Origin: JAMXLO01 sp963812475
GTDB lineage: Bacteria; Pseudomonadota; Alphaproteobacteria; Acetobacterales; Acetobacteraceae
DNA length: 64,000 bases
Assembly: GCA_963812475.1 (NCBI GenBank)
Contig: CAWEVI010000031.1
Span: forward strand, 1 to 64,000
Reading direction: 5' to 3'
In this document: positions 1 through 8,898 of the stretch, in pieces
How positions within the stretch are numbered: position 1 is the first letter of the stretch
How the letters are laid out: each line of letters begins with the position of its first letter
Notes under the pieces: model-generated
Told to the model about the DNA's origin: nothing
Database searches by the model: none
Seen by the model: only the letters and a program-made list of their open reading frames with translations
Program-made: the position numbers and the translations under genes

Positions 1-601
1 GGATGCCGACCTCCTGGCTTTTCTCGACATGGAACTGCGTGCCGGCGAGGTTTCCGGCCGCCACCATCGCCACGACCGGACCGCCGTAGTCGGTCATCGC
101 GATCGCCTCCCTCGGATCGCCGCCGACCAGGGCGTAACTGTGCACGAAATAGACGTGGTCGCCCGGCCGCAGGCCCTCGAGCAGCCGATGGCTTCCCGGC
201 GAAAAATCGAGCGCGTTCCAGCCCATCTGCGGCAACCGCAGGCCGGGCGCCCGCATTTCAGCGATCTCGCCGTCGATCCAGCCGAAGCCGGGCGTGATCT
301 CATGCTCCAGCCCGCGCTCGGCCATCAACTGCATGCCGACGCAGATGCCGAGGAATGGCGTGCCGGCGCTGGTTGCCCGTTCGATCGCCTGGCGCATGCC
401 TGAAACGGCCGCCAGTCCACGCGCGCAGTCGGCGAACGCCCCCTGACCGGGCAGCACGATCCTGTCGGCGCCGGCAACATGGTCCGGGTCCGCGGTGACC
501 CTGACATCAGCGTCCACTCCCGCCCGTTCGGCGGCCAGCGCGAGCGCGCGTGACGCCGAGGTCAGGTTGCCGCTGCCATAGTCCACCACCGCGACCTTCA
601 T
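1..601 (-). CDS. hisH: HisH, glutamine amidotransferase subunit of imidazole glycerol phosphate synthase (partial, C-terminus off the left edge)
   Basis: Translating the minus strand from ATG at 601 gives about 200 residues beginning MKVAVVDYGSGNL, the class I amidotransferase start typical of HisH. The nucleophile elbow GICVGMQLM with its Cys is visible, as is the FHVEKS stretch holding the catalytic His and Glu, so the catalytic triad is complete and only the last residues are missing. HisH makes ammonia from glutamine and passes it to HisF, which forms imidazole glycerol phosphate and AICAR in histidine synthesis; hisF is presumably beyond the edge. The ATG overlaps the TGA of the upstream DUF2628 gene (ATGA, 598-601), so translation is probably coupled. 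Identification is secure. Confidence 0.95.
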   Translation of the reverse strand, partial: MKVAVVDYGSGNLTSASRALALAAERAGVDADVRVTADPDHVAGADRIVLPGQGAFADCARGLAAVSGMRQAIERATSAGTPFLGICVGMQLMAERGLEHEITPGFGWIDGEIAEMRAPGLRLPQMGWNALDFSPGSHRLLEGLRPGDHVYFVHSYALVGGDPREAIAMTDYGGPVVAMVAAGNLAGTQFHVEKSQEVGI

Positions 602-975
602 CGCGCCGTCTCCGGCGGCAGGAAGCTTCCCGTCAGGTCCGGCCGGCGGGTCAGCAGTCGTTCCAATGCCCCGAGCTCGTCAGGTGCCGCAACGACCTGG
701 GCGAGCAGATAGCCGCGATGGTCCAGCGACCAGCGGCGCAGATCCTGCCCCGACAGGCCCAGCAACAGAACGAGTTCCGTCATCAGGACTATGGACATTC
801 GGTCCGTGGCGAGGAACAGGATCAGTACGCTGGCGACCACCGTCAGCACGGCGGGAATCCATGCCCGGTGCGCGGCAAGCCACAACGGGCCGAAGAACAA
901 CGCGCCCCAGCTGAAGCCCTCGCGGACCAGCACGGGAGGCGCGCCTTGCCGCAGATGAGCGGTCCAGAACTTCAA
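598..975 (-). CDS. DUF2628-like small membrane protein inside the his operon
   Basis: 125 residues if started at TTG (973-975), which overlaps the hisB stop as TTGA; the gene ends overlapping the hisH start as ATGA. No ATG or GTG fits better, and the encoded start KFWTAHLRQG runs straight into the hydrophobic core. The protein has a WGALFFGPLWLAAHRAW segment followed by two more hydrophobic helices, the pattern of DUF2628 proteins. Its function is unknown. Position between hisB and hisH with overlaps on both sides means it is co-translated with the histidine enzymes, but this alone does not show a role in histidine synthesis. The TTG start is inferred from the overlaps, not shown by a strong ribosome-binding site. 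Confidence 0.75.
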   Translation of the reverse strand: MKFWTAHLRQGAPPVLVREGFSWGALFFGPLWLAAHRAWIPAVLTVVASVLILFLATDRMSIVLMTELVLLLGLSGQDLRRWSLDHRGYLLAQVVAAPDELGALERLLTRRPDLTGSFLPPETAR

Positions 976-1562
976 AGCGTCCCCTTGGTCGAGGGGATTG
1001 CATCGCCGGCGCGCGGGTCGAGCTCCGCCGCCACGCGCAACGCGCGCGCGGCGGACTTGAAACATGCCTCCGCGACATGGTGCGCATTCCGTCCGGCGCG
1101 GCGGGTAATATGCAGCGTCACCAGAGAATTCATCGCGAAGGCGCGGAAGAACTCCTCGAACAGCTCGGTGTCCATCTCGCCGATCTTGGGGCGTTCGAAC
1201 GTCACATCCCAGGCCAGGAACGGCCGCCCGGAGATATCCACCGCCGCCTCCGCCAGAGTCTCGTCCATCGGTACCAGGGCGTGACCGAAGCGGCGAATGC
1301 CGCGCTTGTCGCCCAGCGCCTTGGCGAACGCCTGACCGAGCACGATGCCGACGTCCTCGGTGGTGTGGTGGAAATCGATATGCAGGTCGCCCTTCGCCTT
1401 GACCTTCAGGTCGAATAGCGCATGGCGTGCGAGGGCGGTCAGCATGTGGTCGAGGAAGCCGATGCCGGTGGCAATGTCGGCCCGTCCCGACCCGTCGAGC
1501 GACAGGGTCAGGCTGATGTCGGTTTCGGAAGTTGTCCGCGTCAGGCTCGCCGTGCGGCTCAT
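972..1562 (-). CDS. hisB: Imidazoleglycerol-phosphate dehydratase
   Basis: 196 residues, the normal length of monofunctional HisB. It starts MSRTASLTRTT and carries the two conserved metal-binding blocks: GFLDHML with HHTTEDVGI in the first half and RNAHHVAEACFK in the second. The enzyme dehydrates imidazole glycerol phosphate to imidazole acetol phosphate using Mn(II) bound by the His clusters. It is followed by the DUF2628 gene with a 4-base overlap and then hisH, a common alphaproteobacterial order. The upstream MFS gene ends 11 bases before the start and is on the same strand, so transcription may run through from there. A longer in-frame extension exists upstream but overlaps the MFS gene and lacks homologous sequence. 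Confidence 0.95.
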   Translation of the reverse strand: MSRTASLTRTTSETDISLTLSLDGSGRADIATGIGFLDHMLTALARHALFDLKVKAKGDLHIDFHHTTEDVGIVLGQAFAKALGDKRGIRRFGHALVPMDETLAEAAVDISGRPFLAWDVTFERPKIGEMDTELFEEFFRAFAMNSLVTLHITRRAGRNAHHVAEACFKSAARALRVAAELDPRAGDAIPSTKGTL

Positions 1563-1573
1563 GCGCGCAGCAC

Positions 1574-3013
1574 TTAGCCCGGCAATGCCTTGCGGTCCAG
1601 TGCGGGCACACAGCGCCGGCGGGGAATCGAGAGCAGCATCGCAGCGAACAGCACGCTGGTGGTCGCCACCTGGGCGAGGCCGAATGCGTGGGCATAGGCA
1701 TCGCGCCCGGTCCCCTCGCCCAATACCGCAAAGAACAGGCTGCCGATCGCTGCCACACTGATCGCCGCACCGATCTGCAACGCCGAATTCAACACGCCCG
1801 CGGCGACCCCGGCCTGATTTGGCGATACGTCGCCGAGCGCCGTGTTGTAGAGCCGCGGGAACGCGATGCCCTGGCCGAAACCCGCCAGCAACACCGTCAG
1901 CGGGATTGGCCACCCATCGATCCCGAGTGCGATCACCGCGGCGACGGCGGCATAGCCGGATACCTGGATGGCCATGCCGATCGTCAACAGCCAGGGACGC
2001 AACCGGGCCGGCAGCGGCGCGGTGACCAGCGGGCCCACGAACAGACCGATGCCATAGGGCAGGATGGCCAGACCGGTGTGCAGCGGATCGGTGCCGTAGC
2101 CCTCCTGCTGGTAGATGCTGAACAGCACGTAGAAGGACGTCGTGAAGAAGAACAGCGTGCCCACCAACACGCCACGCCGGAAACTGGGTATCGCCAGCAG
2201 CCGAAGGTCAAGCAGCGGGCTGCCGCCACCCGCGGTCAGCCGGTCCTCGAACCACAGGAACGCCGCGGCCAGGAACGGCACGGCGGCCAGCATGGCGAAG
2301 GTCCACACGGGCCAGCCCTGGTCGCGGCCCTCGGACAGCGGCAGCACGAGGCAGGCCAGCGTCAGCGAAACCAGCACCGCACCGCCGATGTCGAGCCGTC
2401 GGCGCTGGCTCGTGCTGGTCTCCGGGACAAGCCACCAGCCGGCGAGCATCACCGGGATGCCGATCGGCAGCTTCGCCAGGAATACCGTCCGCCAGCCGAG
2501 CCCGAACGGGCTCCACTCCACCAGAGCGCCGCCGGAGAACTGCCCGATCGATGCGGCCAGGCCCATCATCACGCCATAGAAGCTGAGTGCCCGGGCGAGT
2601 TCGGCCTCGCCTGGAAACAGCGCGCGGACCGAGCCCAGGACCTGTGGCGCCAGCATGGCAGCCGCCAGCCCCTGCAGGATGCGACCAACGACAAGCTCCA
2701 CCGGCGACGCGGCGAGGCCGCACAGCGTGTTGGTTGCAATGAAGCCGGCCATGCCGATCAGGAATAGCCGGCGTCGGCCATACAGGTCGCCGAGCCGGCC
2801 GCCGGTGATCAGGAACACGGCATAACCCGCGGCATACCCCGAGACGACCAGTTGCACCTCGGCGGGGCTTGCCCCAAGCGATGTGTGAATCGAAGGCAGA
2901 CTGACATTGACGATGAAAAAATCGACCGACGGCAACAGCCCACCGGCGAGCAGGACGATGAACGCGAGCCACCGGCCTGCGTGGGTCCGGGTGGCCGTCG
3001 AAATGGTGGGCAC
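1574..3013 (-). CDS. MFS transporter, DHA2/EmrB-QacA type (drug exporter family)
   Basis: 479 residues from GTG at 3011-3013; AGGAAG lies five to six bases upstream and makes this a better start than the codon 19 residues earlier. The protein shows about 14 hydrophobic helices, the N-terminal DFFIVNVSLPSI motif typical of DHA2 exporters, and the motif A loop GGRLGDLYGRRR between helices 2 and 3. Such proteins expel drugs or metabolites in exchange for protons across the inner membrane. Substrate cannot be told from sequence. It is divergent from the J-domain gene and lies directly upstream of hisB on the same strand. Confidence 0.9.
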   Translation of the reverse strand: MPTISTATRTHAGRWLAFIVLLAGGLLPSVDFFIVNVSLPSIHTSLGASPAEVQLVVSGYAAGYAVFLITGGRLGDLYGRRRLFLIGMAGFIATNTLCGLAASPVELVVGRILQGLAAAMLAPQVLGSVRALFPGEAELARALSFYGVMMGLAASIGQFSGGALVEWSPFGLGWRTVFLAKLPIGIPVMLAGWWLVPETSTSQRRRLDIGGAVLVSLTLACLVLPLSEGRDQGWPVWTFAMLAAVPFLAAAFLWFEDRLTAGGGSPLLDLRLLAIPSFRRGVLVGTLFFFTTSFYVLFSIYQQEGYGTDPLHTGLAILPYGIGLFVGPLVTAPLPARLRPWLLTIGMAIQVSGYAAVAAVIALGIDGWPIPLTVLLAGFGQGIAFPRLYNTALGDVSPNQAGVAAGVLNSALQIGAAISVAAIGSLFFAVLGEGTGRDAYAHAFGLAQVATTSVLFAAMLLSIPRRRCVPALDRKALPG

Positions 3014-3248
3014 AGCGCTTCCTGTCCGGCGGCAACCGAATAGTGAGTAGCCGCGGCGCCGATATGCCACAAGACGCCTTCGTTTCGGCGTAAGTGGCGC
3101 AAGCGTTCGTACTCCGGAATAAACACTCGCGCGAGTTTGGATTCTCCAACAAATTGACCTGCCGTCCTTTCAGGCGAATGGCTGGCTCAAGGTGTCCCAG
3201 CCGATGTGCCATAAGGCAGCGAACGGGTTCGGCCCTATGATGCGCCCG

Positions 3249-4349
3249 ATGAACGACGATCCGGCAGGCTTCTACGCGCGACTGGGGGTGGAGCCCACGG
3301 CAACGTCCGAGGCGATCACGGCGGCGTTCCGCCGCAAGGCGCGCGTGTTTCATCCGGATGTCGCGGCGACCGGCAATGCCGAGGCCTTCATGCGGGTGAA
3401 GGAGGCCTACGACGTGCTGGACGATGCGGAGCGCCGGGCCGCCTATGACCGATCTACCCGAGCCGCGCCGATGCCTGAGCCGATTGCGGCATCGACCGTG
3501 CCCCCGGCGACCCGCCCCCCGCGCCTTTACAACCTGCCAGTTGCACTGTGGGCGGGGGTTGGCGGACTGTTCTGCCTGGCGTCGATCATGACGGTCGTCA
3601 CGCTGACCCGCGCGCCGCCGCCGCAGCGTCCTGCCGTGGCGCGCGCATTCGCCCCATCGGTGGCTCCGGCCGAGCCAGATCCGACAGCGCCGATGCAGGC
3701 GGCGACATCCTCCACCGGCACGGCGACGCACTACGTTCTCCCCGCGGGCGACGCCACGGTATTGTGGCGGCGCGATGCGGAGCACGATGGCTATGTGCCG
3801 GCCGGCCATTTGGCCGACTTCACCGCGGTGCAGGCGCTGCGCCTGGTACCACGCCACGGGCTGGTCGAGATCGTCACGGCCGACGGCGCCAGCGGCTTCG
3901 TCGATGCTGCTCGGCTGACATCGGGCGATGAGTTCGAGGCACACAGATCCTACTGCACCTACAACGCCGGCCCTCCGCCGGAGAATGGCGCGGTGATCGA
4001 GCGTCACGGGTCGGGCGAGTCGCAGCTACGGATCGACAATCGCGGCAGCCAACCCACGGTGGTCAAGTTGCGCGACGCCACGGGCCTGGTCGCGGTCAGC
4101 GTATTTCTGGCGCCAGGCGGAACAGCCATGGTGAGCGACCTGCCGGACGCAAGCTACCGCCCGGAATTTGCCGTCGGTGAATTGTGGAGCCGGGCGTGTC
4201 ATGGCTTCGCGGCCGGCATGCGCGCCGAGCGCTTCGCCGATTTTGTCCCGCTCTCGACCCTGTCGCCGCTGGCGGTCCCGCCGGCATTTACCGCCGTCGC
4301 GCCGCCGCAGGATATTCCCGATGCGGCGTTCGAACGCGAGCAGGAGTGA
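3249..4349 (+). CDS. J-domain (DnaJ-like) protein with one transmembrane segment
   Basis: From the ATG at 3249 the protein has 366 residues. Residues 7-68 form a J domain (FYARLGVEPTATSE start) with the HPD motif at 35-37 in VFHPDVA. A proline-rich stretch leads to a single membrane helix near residues 95-118 (LPVALWAGVGGLFCLAS). The remaining 250 residues contain no domain I recognise; they include an SH3-like section (VLWRRDAEHDGYVP). J proteins stimulate Hsp70 ATPase, and a membrane anchor would place that next to the envelope. No dnaK is nearby. Alternative starts at 3192, 3237 and 3240 only add an unconserved leader. J-domain assignment is firm; the rest is unknown. Confidence 0.85.
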   Translation: MNDDPAGFYARLGVEPTATSEAITAAFRRKARVFHPDVAATGNAEAFMRVKEAYDVLDDAERRAAYDRSTRAAPMPEPIAASTVPPATRPPRLYNLPVALWAGVGGLFCLASIMTVVTLTRAPPPQRPAVARAFAPSVAPAEPDPTAPMQAATSSTGTATHYVLPAGDATVLWRRDAEHDGYVPAGHLADFTAVQALRLVPRHGLVEIVTADGASGFVDAARLTSGDEFEAHRSYCTYNAGPPPENGAVIERHGSGESQLRIDNRGSQPTVVKLRDATGLVAVSVFLAPGGTAMVSDLPDASYRPEFAVGELWSRACHGFAAGMRAERFADFVPLSTLSPLAVPPAFTAVAPPQDIPDAAFEREQE

Positions 4350-4378
4350 CGATGGCCACTATCGGCCCGGTGTGCCCG

Positions 4379-4963
4379 TTACGGCGGCGGCGCCGTTAGG
4401 GGTTGCTCCTGCACCGGCGTCTGGGTGGCGCCATCGGGGATCAGCCAGGCGCGCAGCGAGCGACGGACCTGGAACTCGAATTCGACGTTCATCGTGTCCA
4501 TCATGTCCTTCGTCATGTCATACAGCGTCGAAGGCAGATCATCGAGGTCGCCTGTATAGCTGCGGGTGACCCGTGCCTGGGCGAAGCCGGCGCGCACATT
4601 GGCTGACGTATAAACGTCCAGCTCGACCGCGAGGGTGCCGAGAATGGTCTCATGCTGGCGCGACAGCGACGCCTCCTGAATGACAAAGACTGCCTGTCCG
4701 GCGCTGCCGAATGCCTGCAGCCGGTCCTCGGCCATGTTGCGCAGCGCCTGAAGCGGAGGCATCGGATCGAGCTGGCTGACATCAGGCGAGACGTTCGACG
4801 GGACATAGCGCTGCTCGATCTGGATCGTTGCGACGTTCAGCCGAAGCGGCGTCAGATGGCCGTAGTGGAGCGGCGGATACGACCGCTCCCGCCGGCCGCC
4901 GCAGGCAGCGAGCAGAAACGGCAGTAGCAGTGACGAGCGGCGGGACAGCGTGCGGCCTGGCAT
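4379..4963 (-). CDS. Putative lipoprotein, function unknown
   Basis: 194 residues from the ATG at 4963 (another ATG lies two codons earlier). The N-terminus has basic residues, a short hydrophobic run and a lipobox LAAC with Cys at residue 21, so it should be lipidated by Lgt and cleaved by signal peptidase II. The mature part is soluble, with the SYPPLHYGHLTPLRLNVATI block that I have seen only in uncharacterised alphaproteobacterial lipoproteins. It starts 32 bases after the stop of hslO on the same strand and is probably co-transcribed with it. No catalytic motif seen. Confidence 0.75.
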   Translation of the reverse strand: MPGRTLSRRSSLLLPFLLAACGGRRERSYPPLHYGHLTPLRLNVATIQIEQRYVPSNVSPDVSQLDPMPPLQALRNMAEDRLQAFGSAGQAVFVIQEASLSRQHETILGTLAVELDVYTSANVRAGFAQARVTRSYTGDLDDLPSTLYDMTKDMMDTMNVEFEFQVRRSLRAWLIPDGATQTPVQEQPLTAPPP

Positions 4964-4995
4964 GCACAACTCCGGGACGGTGAACGGGTGATCGA

Positions 4996-5955
4996 TCAGG
5001 ATGCGGCGCTGCGGCCACGCACGTCCTGGCGGGAAAACCGAAAATCGTAATTGCAGAACTCGCAGGTCATGACGATGTCGCCGTGCACCGCCATGTGATC
5101 GAGATCATCGGCCGGGAACCCTTCCAGTATGCCGAGCAGCCGCGCCCGCGAGCAGCGGCAGCCGAAGGACAGCGCGCGGGCACGATCGGTGGCGACGCCT
5201 TCACTGTGGAACAGCCGATAGACCAGACGTTCCGGTGGCAATGCATCGTCCAACAGCTCGGCATCGGTCAAGGTGCCGGCAAGCGCGACTGCGGTGCGCC
5301 AGCTCTCCTCCTGGGCGTCCTCGTCAAGCTCCGGATCAATACCACCCGCCCCGGCGATCTTCTCCAGGATCAGTGCGCCGGCACGCCAGCCCTCCCGAGT
5401 TTCATCGCACGCGAGGTGCACGAAACAGCGAAGCTGCTCGCTGGTGCGAAAGTAATGCAACGCCATCTCGGCCAGATTGCCGCCCTCGATCGTGACGATG
5501 CCCTGGTGGCGGTTCTGGTCCGGCCCCTGATCGACGGTGAACGCCAAATACCCGTTGCCGAGAAGCTGGGCGGCCCCAGGCGATGGATCATCCCGCAGCA
5601 ACGCCTCGAGCCTGCTCGCATCGGCGCGTGCATAGCCGCGCAAACCACCAGTGTCGGTGCAGTCGGCAAGCAGCATCGTCACCGGCCCGTCCCCCTTGGC
5701 CTGCACACTGAACGAGCCGTTGAATTTCAGCGCCGTGGAAAGTGCCGCCGCGAGCCCCAGCGCCTGGCCCGACAGCCGGGTGACGGCCGCATGGTTCGGA
5801 TGACGGGTGAGCAAGGCGTGCGCCAGCGGCCCCAGCCGCACCAGACGCCCGCGCACCGGACGACGCGGAAGAAAGAACGGCGTGACCCCGCGTGGCACAA
5901 CGAGGTCGGGCACCGGCGGTCGGCCGCTGTCAAGGAAGGCAGGTGTATCGGACAT
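4996..5955 (-). CDS. hslO: Hsp33 redox-regulated holdase chaperone
   Basis: 319 residues from ATG at 5955. The C-terminal zinc-binding redox switch is present: CxC in FGCRCSRARLL and CxxC in MTCEFCNYDF. The domain with GALILEKI and the VQAKGDGPVT block matches the Hsp33 core. Under oxidative stress the four cysteines form disulfides, zinc is released and the protein unfolds locally to hold aggregating clients in the cytoplasm. The gene is divergent from the GNAT gene with 46 bases between the starts. Longer in-frame starts upstream run into that intergenic space and the GNAT coding region, so the ATG at 5955 is preferred. Confidence 0.95.
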   Translation of the reverse strand: MSDTPAFLDSGRPPVPDLVVPRGVTPFFLPRRPVRGRLVRLGPLAHALLTRHPNHAAVTRLSGQALGLAAALSTALKFNGSFSVQAKGDGPVTMLLADCTDTGGLRGYARADASRLEALLRDDPSPGAAQLLGNGYLAFTVDQGPDQNRHQGIVTIEGGNLAEMALHYFRTSEQLRCFVHLACDETREGWRAGALILEKIAGAGGIDPELDEDAQEESWRTAVALAGTLTDAELLDDALPPERLVYRLFHSEGVATDRARALSFGCRCSRARLLGILEGFPADDLDHMAVHGDIVMTCEFCNYDFRFSRQDVRGRSAAS

Positions 5956-6001
5956 CGCCCAAACATAGGCATCGTCCGCCGCCCGGGCTACCGTCCCCCG
6001 A

Positions 6002-6535
6002 ATGGCACTTCGACAGGCGACCTTTTCGTTGCGTGCCATGGAAAAACCGGACGCCCCCGCGGTTGCCGCGCTGATCCGTACCGCTTTCGCCGCCCAGTTC
6101 GTTGTCACCGATCCTCCACCCTCCGCCCTGGGGGTGACGGAGAATGATGTCGCCGCGCACCTGGACGCGGATGGCGGCGCGGTGGCCGAGGCCGGCGGCG
6201 GGATGGTGGGCTCGACCCTATGGACTGAGCAGGATGATGGGCTCTATCTGGCAAGGCTGGCGGTGGCGCCATCCTGGCGCGGCCGCGGCGTTGCCAAGGC
6301 ACTGATGGCCACGGCCGAGGCTACGGCCAGGCGGATGGCGTTGTCGCGCATCCATCTGAGCAAACGCCTCGTGCTGCTCGACAACCGCCGGCTGTTCGGC
6401 GTCTGTGGCTTCGTCGAGACGACCTGCCATGCGCATCCCGGCTACCGCGAACCGACGTTCGTGACTATGGAGAAGCGGCTGGCGCCGGCGCCGCCCCCCG
6501 GCCTGCTCCCGCCAGGGGAGAGGGAGATTTGGTGA
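6002..6535 (+). CDS. GNAT-family N-acetyltransferase
   Basis: 177 residues. The acetyl-CoA binding motif A is visible as LAVAPSWRGRGVAKALM, followed by helix and the later GFVETTCHAHPGY block, typical of single-domain GNATs that acetylate an amine on a small molecule or protein. Substrate unknown. The last dozen residues (PGLLPPGEREIW) are encoded by a GC-rich palindromic repeat that also occurs between genes elsewhere in the window, so the C-terminus seems to have been rewritten by repeat insertion. The stop TGA abuts the ATG of the next MFS gene, suggesting coupled translation. Confidence 0.85.
   Translation: MALRQATFSLRAMEKPDAPAVAALIRTAFAAQFVVTDPPPSALGVTENDVAAHLDADGGAVAEAGGGMVGSTLWTEQDDGLYLARLAVAPSWRGRGVAKALMATAEATARRMALSRIHLSKRLVLLDNRRLFGVCGFVETTCHAHPGYREPTFVTMEKRLAPAPPPGLLPPGEREIW
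6500..6527. repeat. GC-rich palindromic repeat (family A) within the end of the GNAT gene
   Basis: The stretch has the CTCCC...GGGAGAGGGAG pattern shared with copies near 13336, 21537, 31198, 35933, 42056 and 42162. Unlike most copies it is translated, forming the C-terminal tail of the acetyltransferase. Confidence 0.55.
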
Positions 6536-7705
6536 ATGGGCGCCAGACCCTGGCTCATTCTGGCCGCGCTGGCGCTTGGCCGCATCGGCTTCGGCTATCA
6601 ATTTCAGACCGTGGCGACGCTCGGCCCCGATCTGGTGCGCCTGTTCCATCTCGACTACACGACGCTGGGCGCGCTGATCGGCGCATTCATGCTGCTGGGC
6701 AGCTTCGCGGCGATTCCGCTCGGCCTGCTTGGCCGCCGGTTCGGCGATCGGCTGATTCTGGGCGCGGGCCTCGGGCTGATGGTGGTCGGGCCACTGGTCA
6801 GCGCGGCTTCCGCGGGACCGGCGGGAATCGGCATCGGTCGCGCCATCGCCGGGGTCGGCGCGGTGGCGATGATCGTGCTGCAGAACAAGATCATCGCCGA
6901 CTGGTTCCATGGGCGACACTTCATGCTGGCGATCAGCGTCTCGGTCGCGTCCTACCCGATCGGCGTCGGGCTCGCGCAGCTTATCCTGCCGCCGCTGGTG
7001 CACGCCTATGGTTGGCAGGCCGCCTTCACCTCCAATGCCGTCGCCTTGGCGGTGCCGGCGTTATTATTCCTGGCAAGCTTTCGGCCGGCGCCGCACGCCG
7101 CGCCGGTTCCGCGCTCATTCTCGTTCCCCAGCGCACGCGAGTGCCTGCTGCTGGTGATCGCGGGCCTGATCTGGACCGCCTATACTGCCGGCTATTCGGG
7201 CTACACGTCCTACGTTCCCTCGGTCATGGCGGTGCGAGGCGAAAGCCTGCTGCTGACCGGCTTGGTATTGACCATCGCGACCTGGGGGAATGTTCCGGCG
7301 ACCATGGTAGGGGGCGGCCTGGCCGCTCGTTTCGGTGGATTCCGCATCTTCCTGCTCGGCACGCTGGCATTGGTGGTCGGCATCAGCGGTACCGCACTGC
7401 TGGTCTGGCCAGTGACACTGGCGCTGCTGATCGGGATCGTCGGGTCGTTCCATCCCGGCGTGATCATGGCGGTCGGAACGCTGTCGGCGCGCCCCGAGAA
7501 TCGGGCAGTCGGGATGGGGCTGTTCTACACGACGTACTACGTCGGAGGGACGGTGGTGCCGACGCTGTGCGGCTGGGCGGCCGATCTCTATGGCGGTCCG
7601 GAAGGCGCGCTGCTCGCCGCCGCAGCGGTCTCGGCTCTGGCGATCCCGATGTATCTCCTGCACCGACGGCTGGCCGTGCATGAGGCGATGCTCGCCAGGG
7701 CGTAG
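6536..7705 (+). CDS. MFS transporter, 12 transmembrane segments
   Basis: 389 residues with about 12 hydrophobic helices; the cytoplasmic loop 2-3 motif appears as LGLLGRRFGDRL. The family resembles the cyanate/nitrate-like CynX or YbfB-like carriers, but there is not enough to name a substrate. It begins one base after the stop of the GNAT gene, so the two are likely one operon. It is followed after 23 bases by the acyltransferase gene on the same strand. Confidence 0.85.
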   Translation: MGARPWLILAALALGRIGFGYQFQTVATLGPDLVRLFHLDYTTLGALIGAFMLLGSFAAIPLGLLGRRFGDRLILGAGLGLMVVGPLVSAASAGPAGIGIGRAIAGVGAVAMIVLQNKIIADWFHGRHFMLAISVSVASYPIGVGLAQLILPPLVHAYGWQAAFTSNAVALAVPALLFLASFRPAPHAAPVPRSFSFPSARECLLLVIAGLIWTAYTAGYSGYTSYVPSVMAVRGESLLLTGLVLTIATWGNVPATMVGGGLAARFGGFRIFLLGTLALVVGISGTALLVWPVTLALLIGIVGSFHPGVIMAVGTLSARPENRAVGMGLFYTTYYVGGTVVPTLCGWAADLYGGPEGALLAAAAVSALAIPMYLLHRRLAVHEAMLARA

Positions 7706-7728
7706 CGACGGCGCGATAAGCTCGGCCG

Positions 7729-8898
7729 ATGCGGCCAGGCAAGGTCCAGTATCTGGAGGGGCTACGCGGCATCGCGGCGATGCAGGTGGTGTTGCTGCAC
7801 TTCGTCAGTGGCTTCATGCCGGAGACCGCGCAGCACGCCTGGCCGCCGCTGCGTGTGCTGTTCGATGGCCACACCGCGGTCTATGTGTTCTTTCTGATCA
7901 GCGGCGCGGTGTTGACGCCCTCGTTCGCCCGCCCGGGTCCGTTCGTCGCGAAGCTCGCCAAACGGGCGTTGCGGCTGGGCATCCCGGTGGCCGCCGCCGC
8001 CGTCATCGCCACACTGCTGCTGGCAGCCTGGCCGGATGCGCATCTGCGGGCCGCCGTGTTGACCGGCTCGGCGTGGCTCGCGATGGATTCGAGTGGCGCG
8101 CCCACGCTTGCGCATTTGGCACGCGAGGTCAGCCTGGACAGCCTGCTGCTCGGATATCGGGAGGCGACACTGTTCGCGCCGTTGGCAGATCGGCTGCCGC
8201 CGATGGACCAGTCACTCGACGCGCCGTTCTGGTCGTTGCATCTGGAACTGTATGGCTCGCTGCTGGTATTGTCTCTGGTCTGGCTGCGCGGCCGATCCGT
8301 GTGGCTTCACCGTACGGCTGTCGCTGGCGCGGCCGCCCTGTTCGGCACGGATCCGATGTTCCTGTTCGTGCTCGGGCACCTGTTCGCTTCGGTCATGGCC
8401 GTCCGCATCGGCGATAATGAACGGTTGTGCGCGGTGCTGCCCGTCGCCGGAACACTGCTGCTCGCGGCCGGACTTGCGCTCGCCGCCACGAAGGATTGGC
8501 GTGCTCTTGAGCTGGGCCGGCTATGGCTGGCCAGTTTCGAGCTGGCGGCCGCACCAAACCTGTACCAGTTCGCCAGCCAGCTTGCGGCGGTGCTGATCTT
8601 TGCCGGCGTGTTGCTTTGTTCACCGGCGCAGGCGTTGCTGGAGCGACCGACGTGCCGACAGCTTGGGCGCCTGTCCTTTGGCATCTATCTGCTGCACTTC
8701 CCGATCCTGTTCACCGTGGCCTGCCTGGTCTTCATCGGCACCAGCGACACGCTGCCGCACACCGCTTCACTGGCCGTCGTATTCGTCCTGTTCATCGGCG
8801 TCACCGTGGCTGCCGCCGTGCCGTTCGAGCGCTGGATCGACCGCCCCGCCATTGCGCTCAGTCGGCGCGCCGGTGCAGCACGTCTGCACACTGCCTGA
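7729..8898 (+). CDS. Acyltransferase 3 family membrane protein (OafA/YrhL type)
   Basis: 389 residues beginning MRPGKVQYLEGLRGIAAMQVVLLHF, the conserved first helix of acyltransferase-3 proteins with the catalytic-site RGIAA...H pattern. Ten or so hydrophobic helices follow, and the late LSFGIYLLHFPI helix is also characteristic. Such inner-membrane enzymes transfer acetyl or other acyl groups to sugars of surface polysaccharide, lipid or modified small molecules. No glycan gene cluster is nearby, so the acceptor is unknown. The stop codon is directly adjacent to the stop of recX on the other strand. Confidence 0.88.
   Translation: MRPGKVQYLEGLRGIAAMQVVLLHFVSGFMPETAQHAWPPLRVLFDGHTAVYVFFLISGAVLTPSFARPGPFVAKLAKRALRLGIPVAAAAVIATLLLAAWPDAHLRAAVLTGSAWLAMDSSGAPTLAHLAREVSLDSLLLGYREATLFAPLADRLPPMDQSLDAPFWSLHLELYGSLLVLSLVWLRGRSVWLHRTAVAGAAALFGTDPMFLFVLGHLFASVMAVRIGDNERLCAVLPVAGTLLLAAGLALAATKDWRALELGRLWLASFELAAAPNLYQFASQLAAVLIFAGVLLCSPAQALLERPTCRQLGRLSFGIYLLHFPILFTVACLVFIGTSDTLPHTASLAVVFVLFIGVTVAAAVPFERWIDRPAIALSRRAGAARLHTA

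Noticed and set aside
1532..2767. Long plus-strand open frame of 411 codons
   Set aside because: It is antisense to the MFS exporter and hisB, rich in R, Q, H and G, with no protein resemblance; the minus-strand genes are clear.
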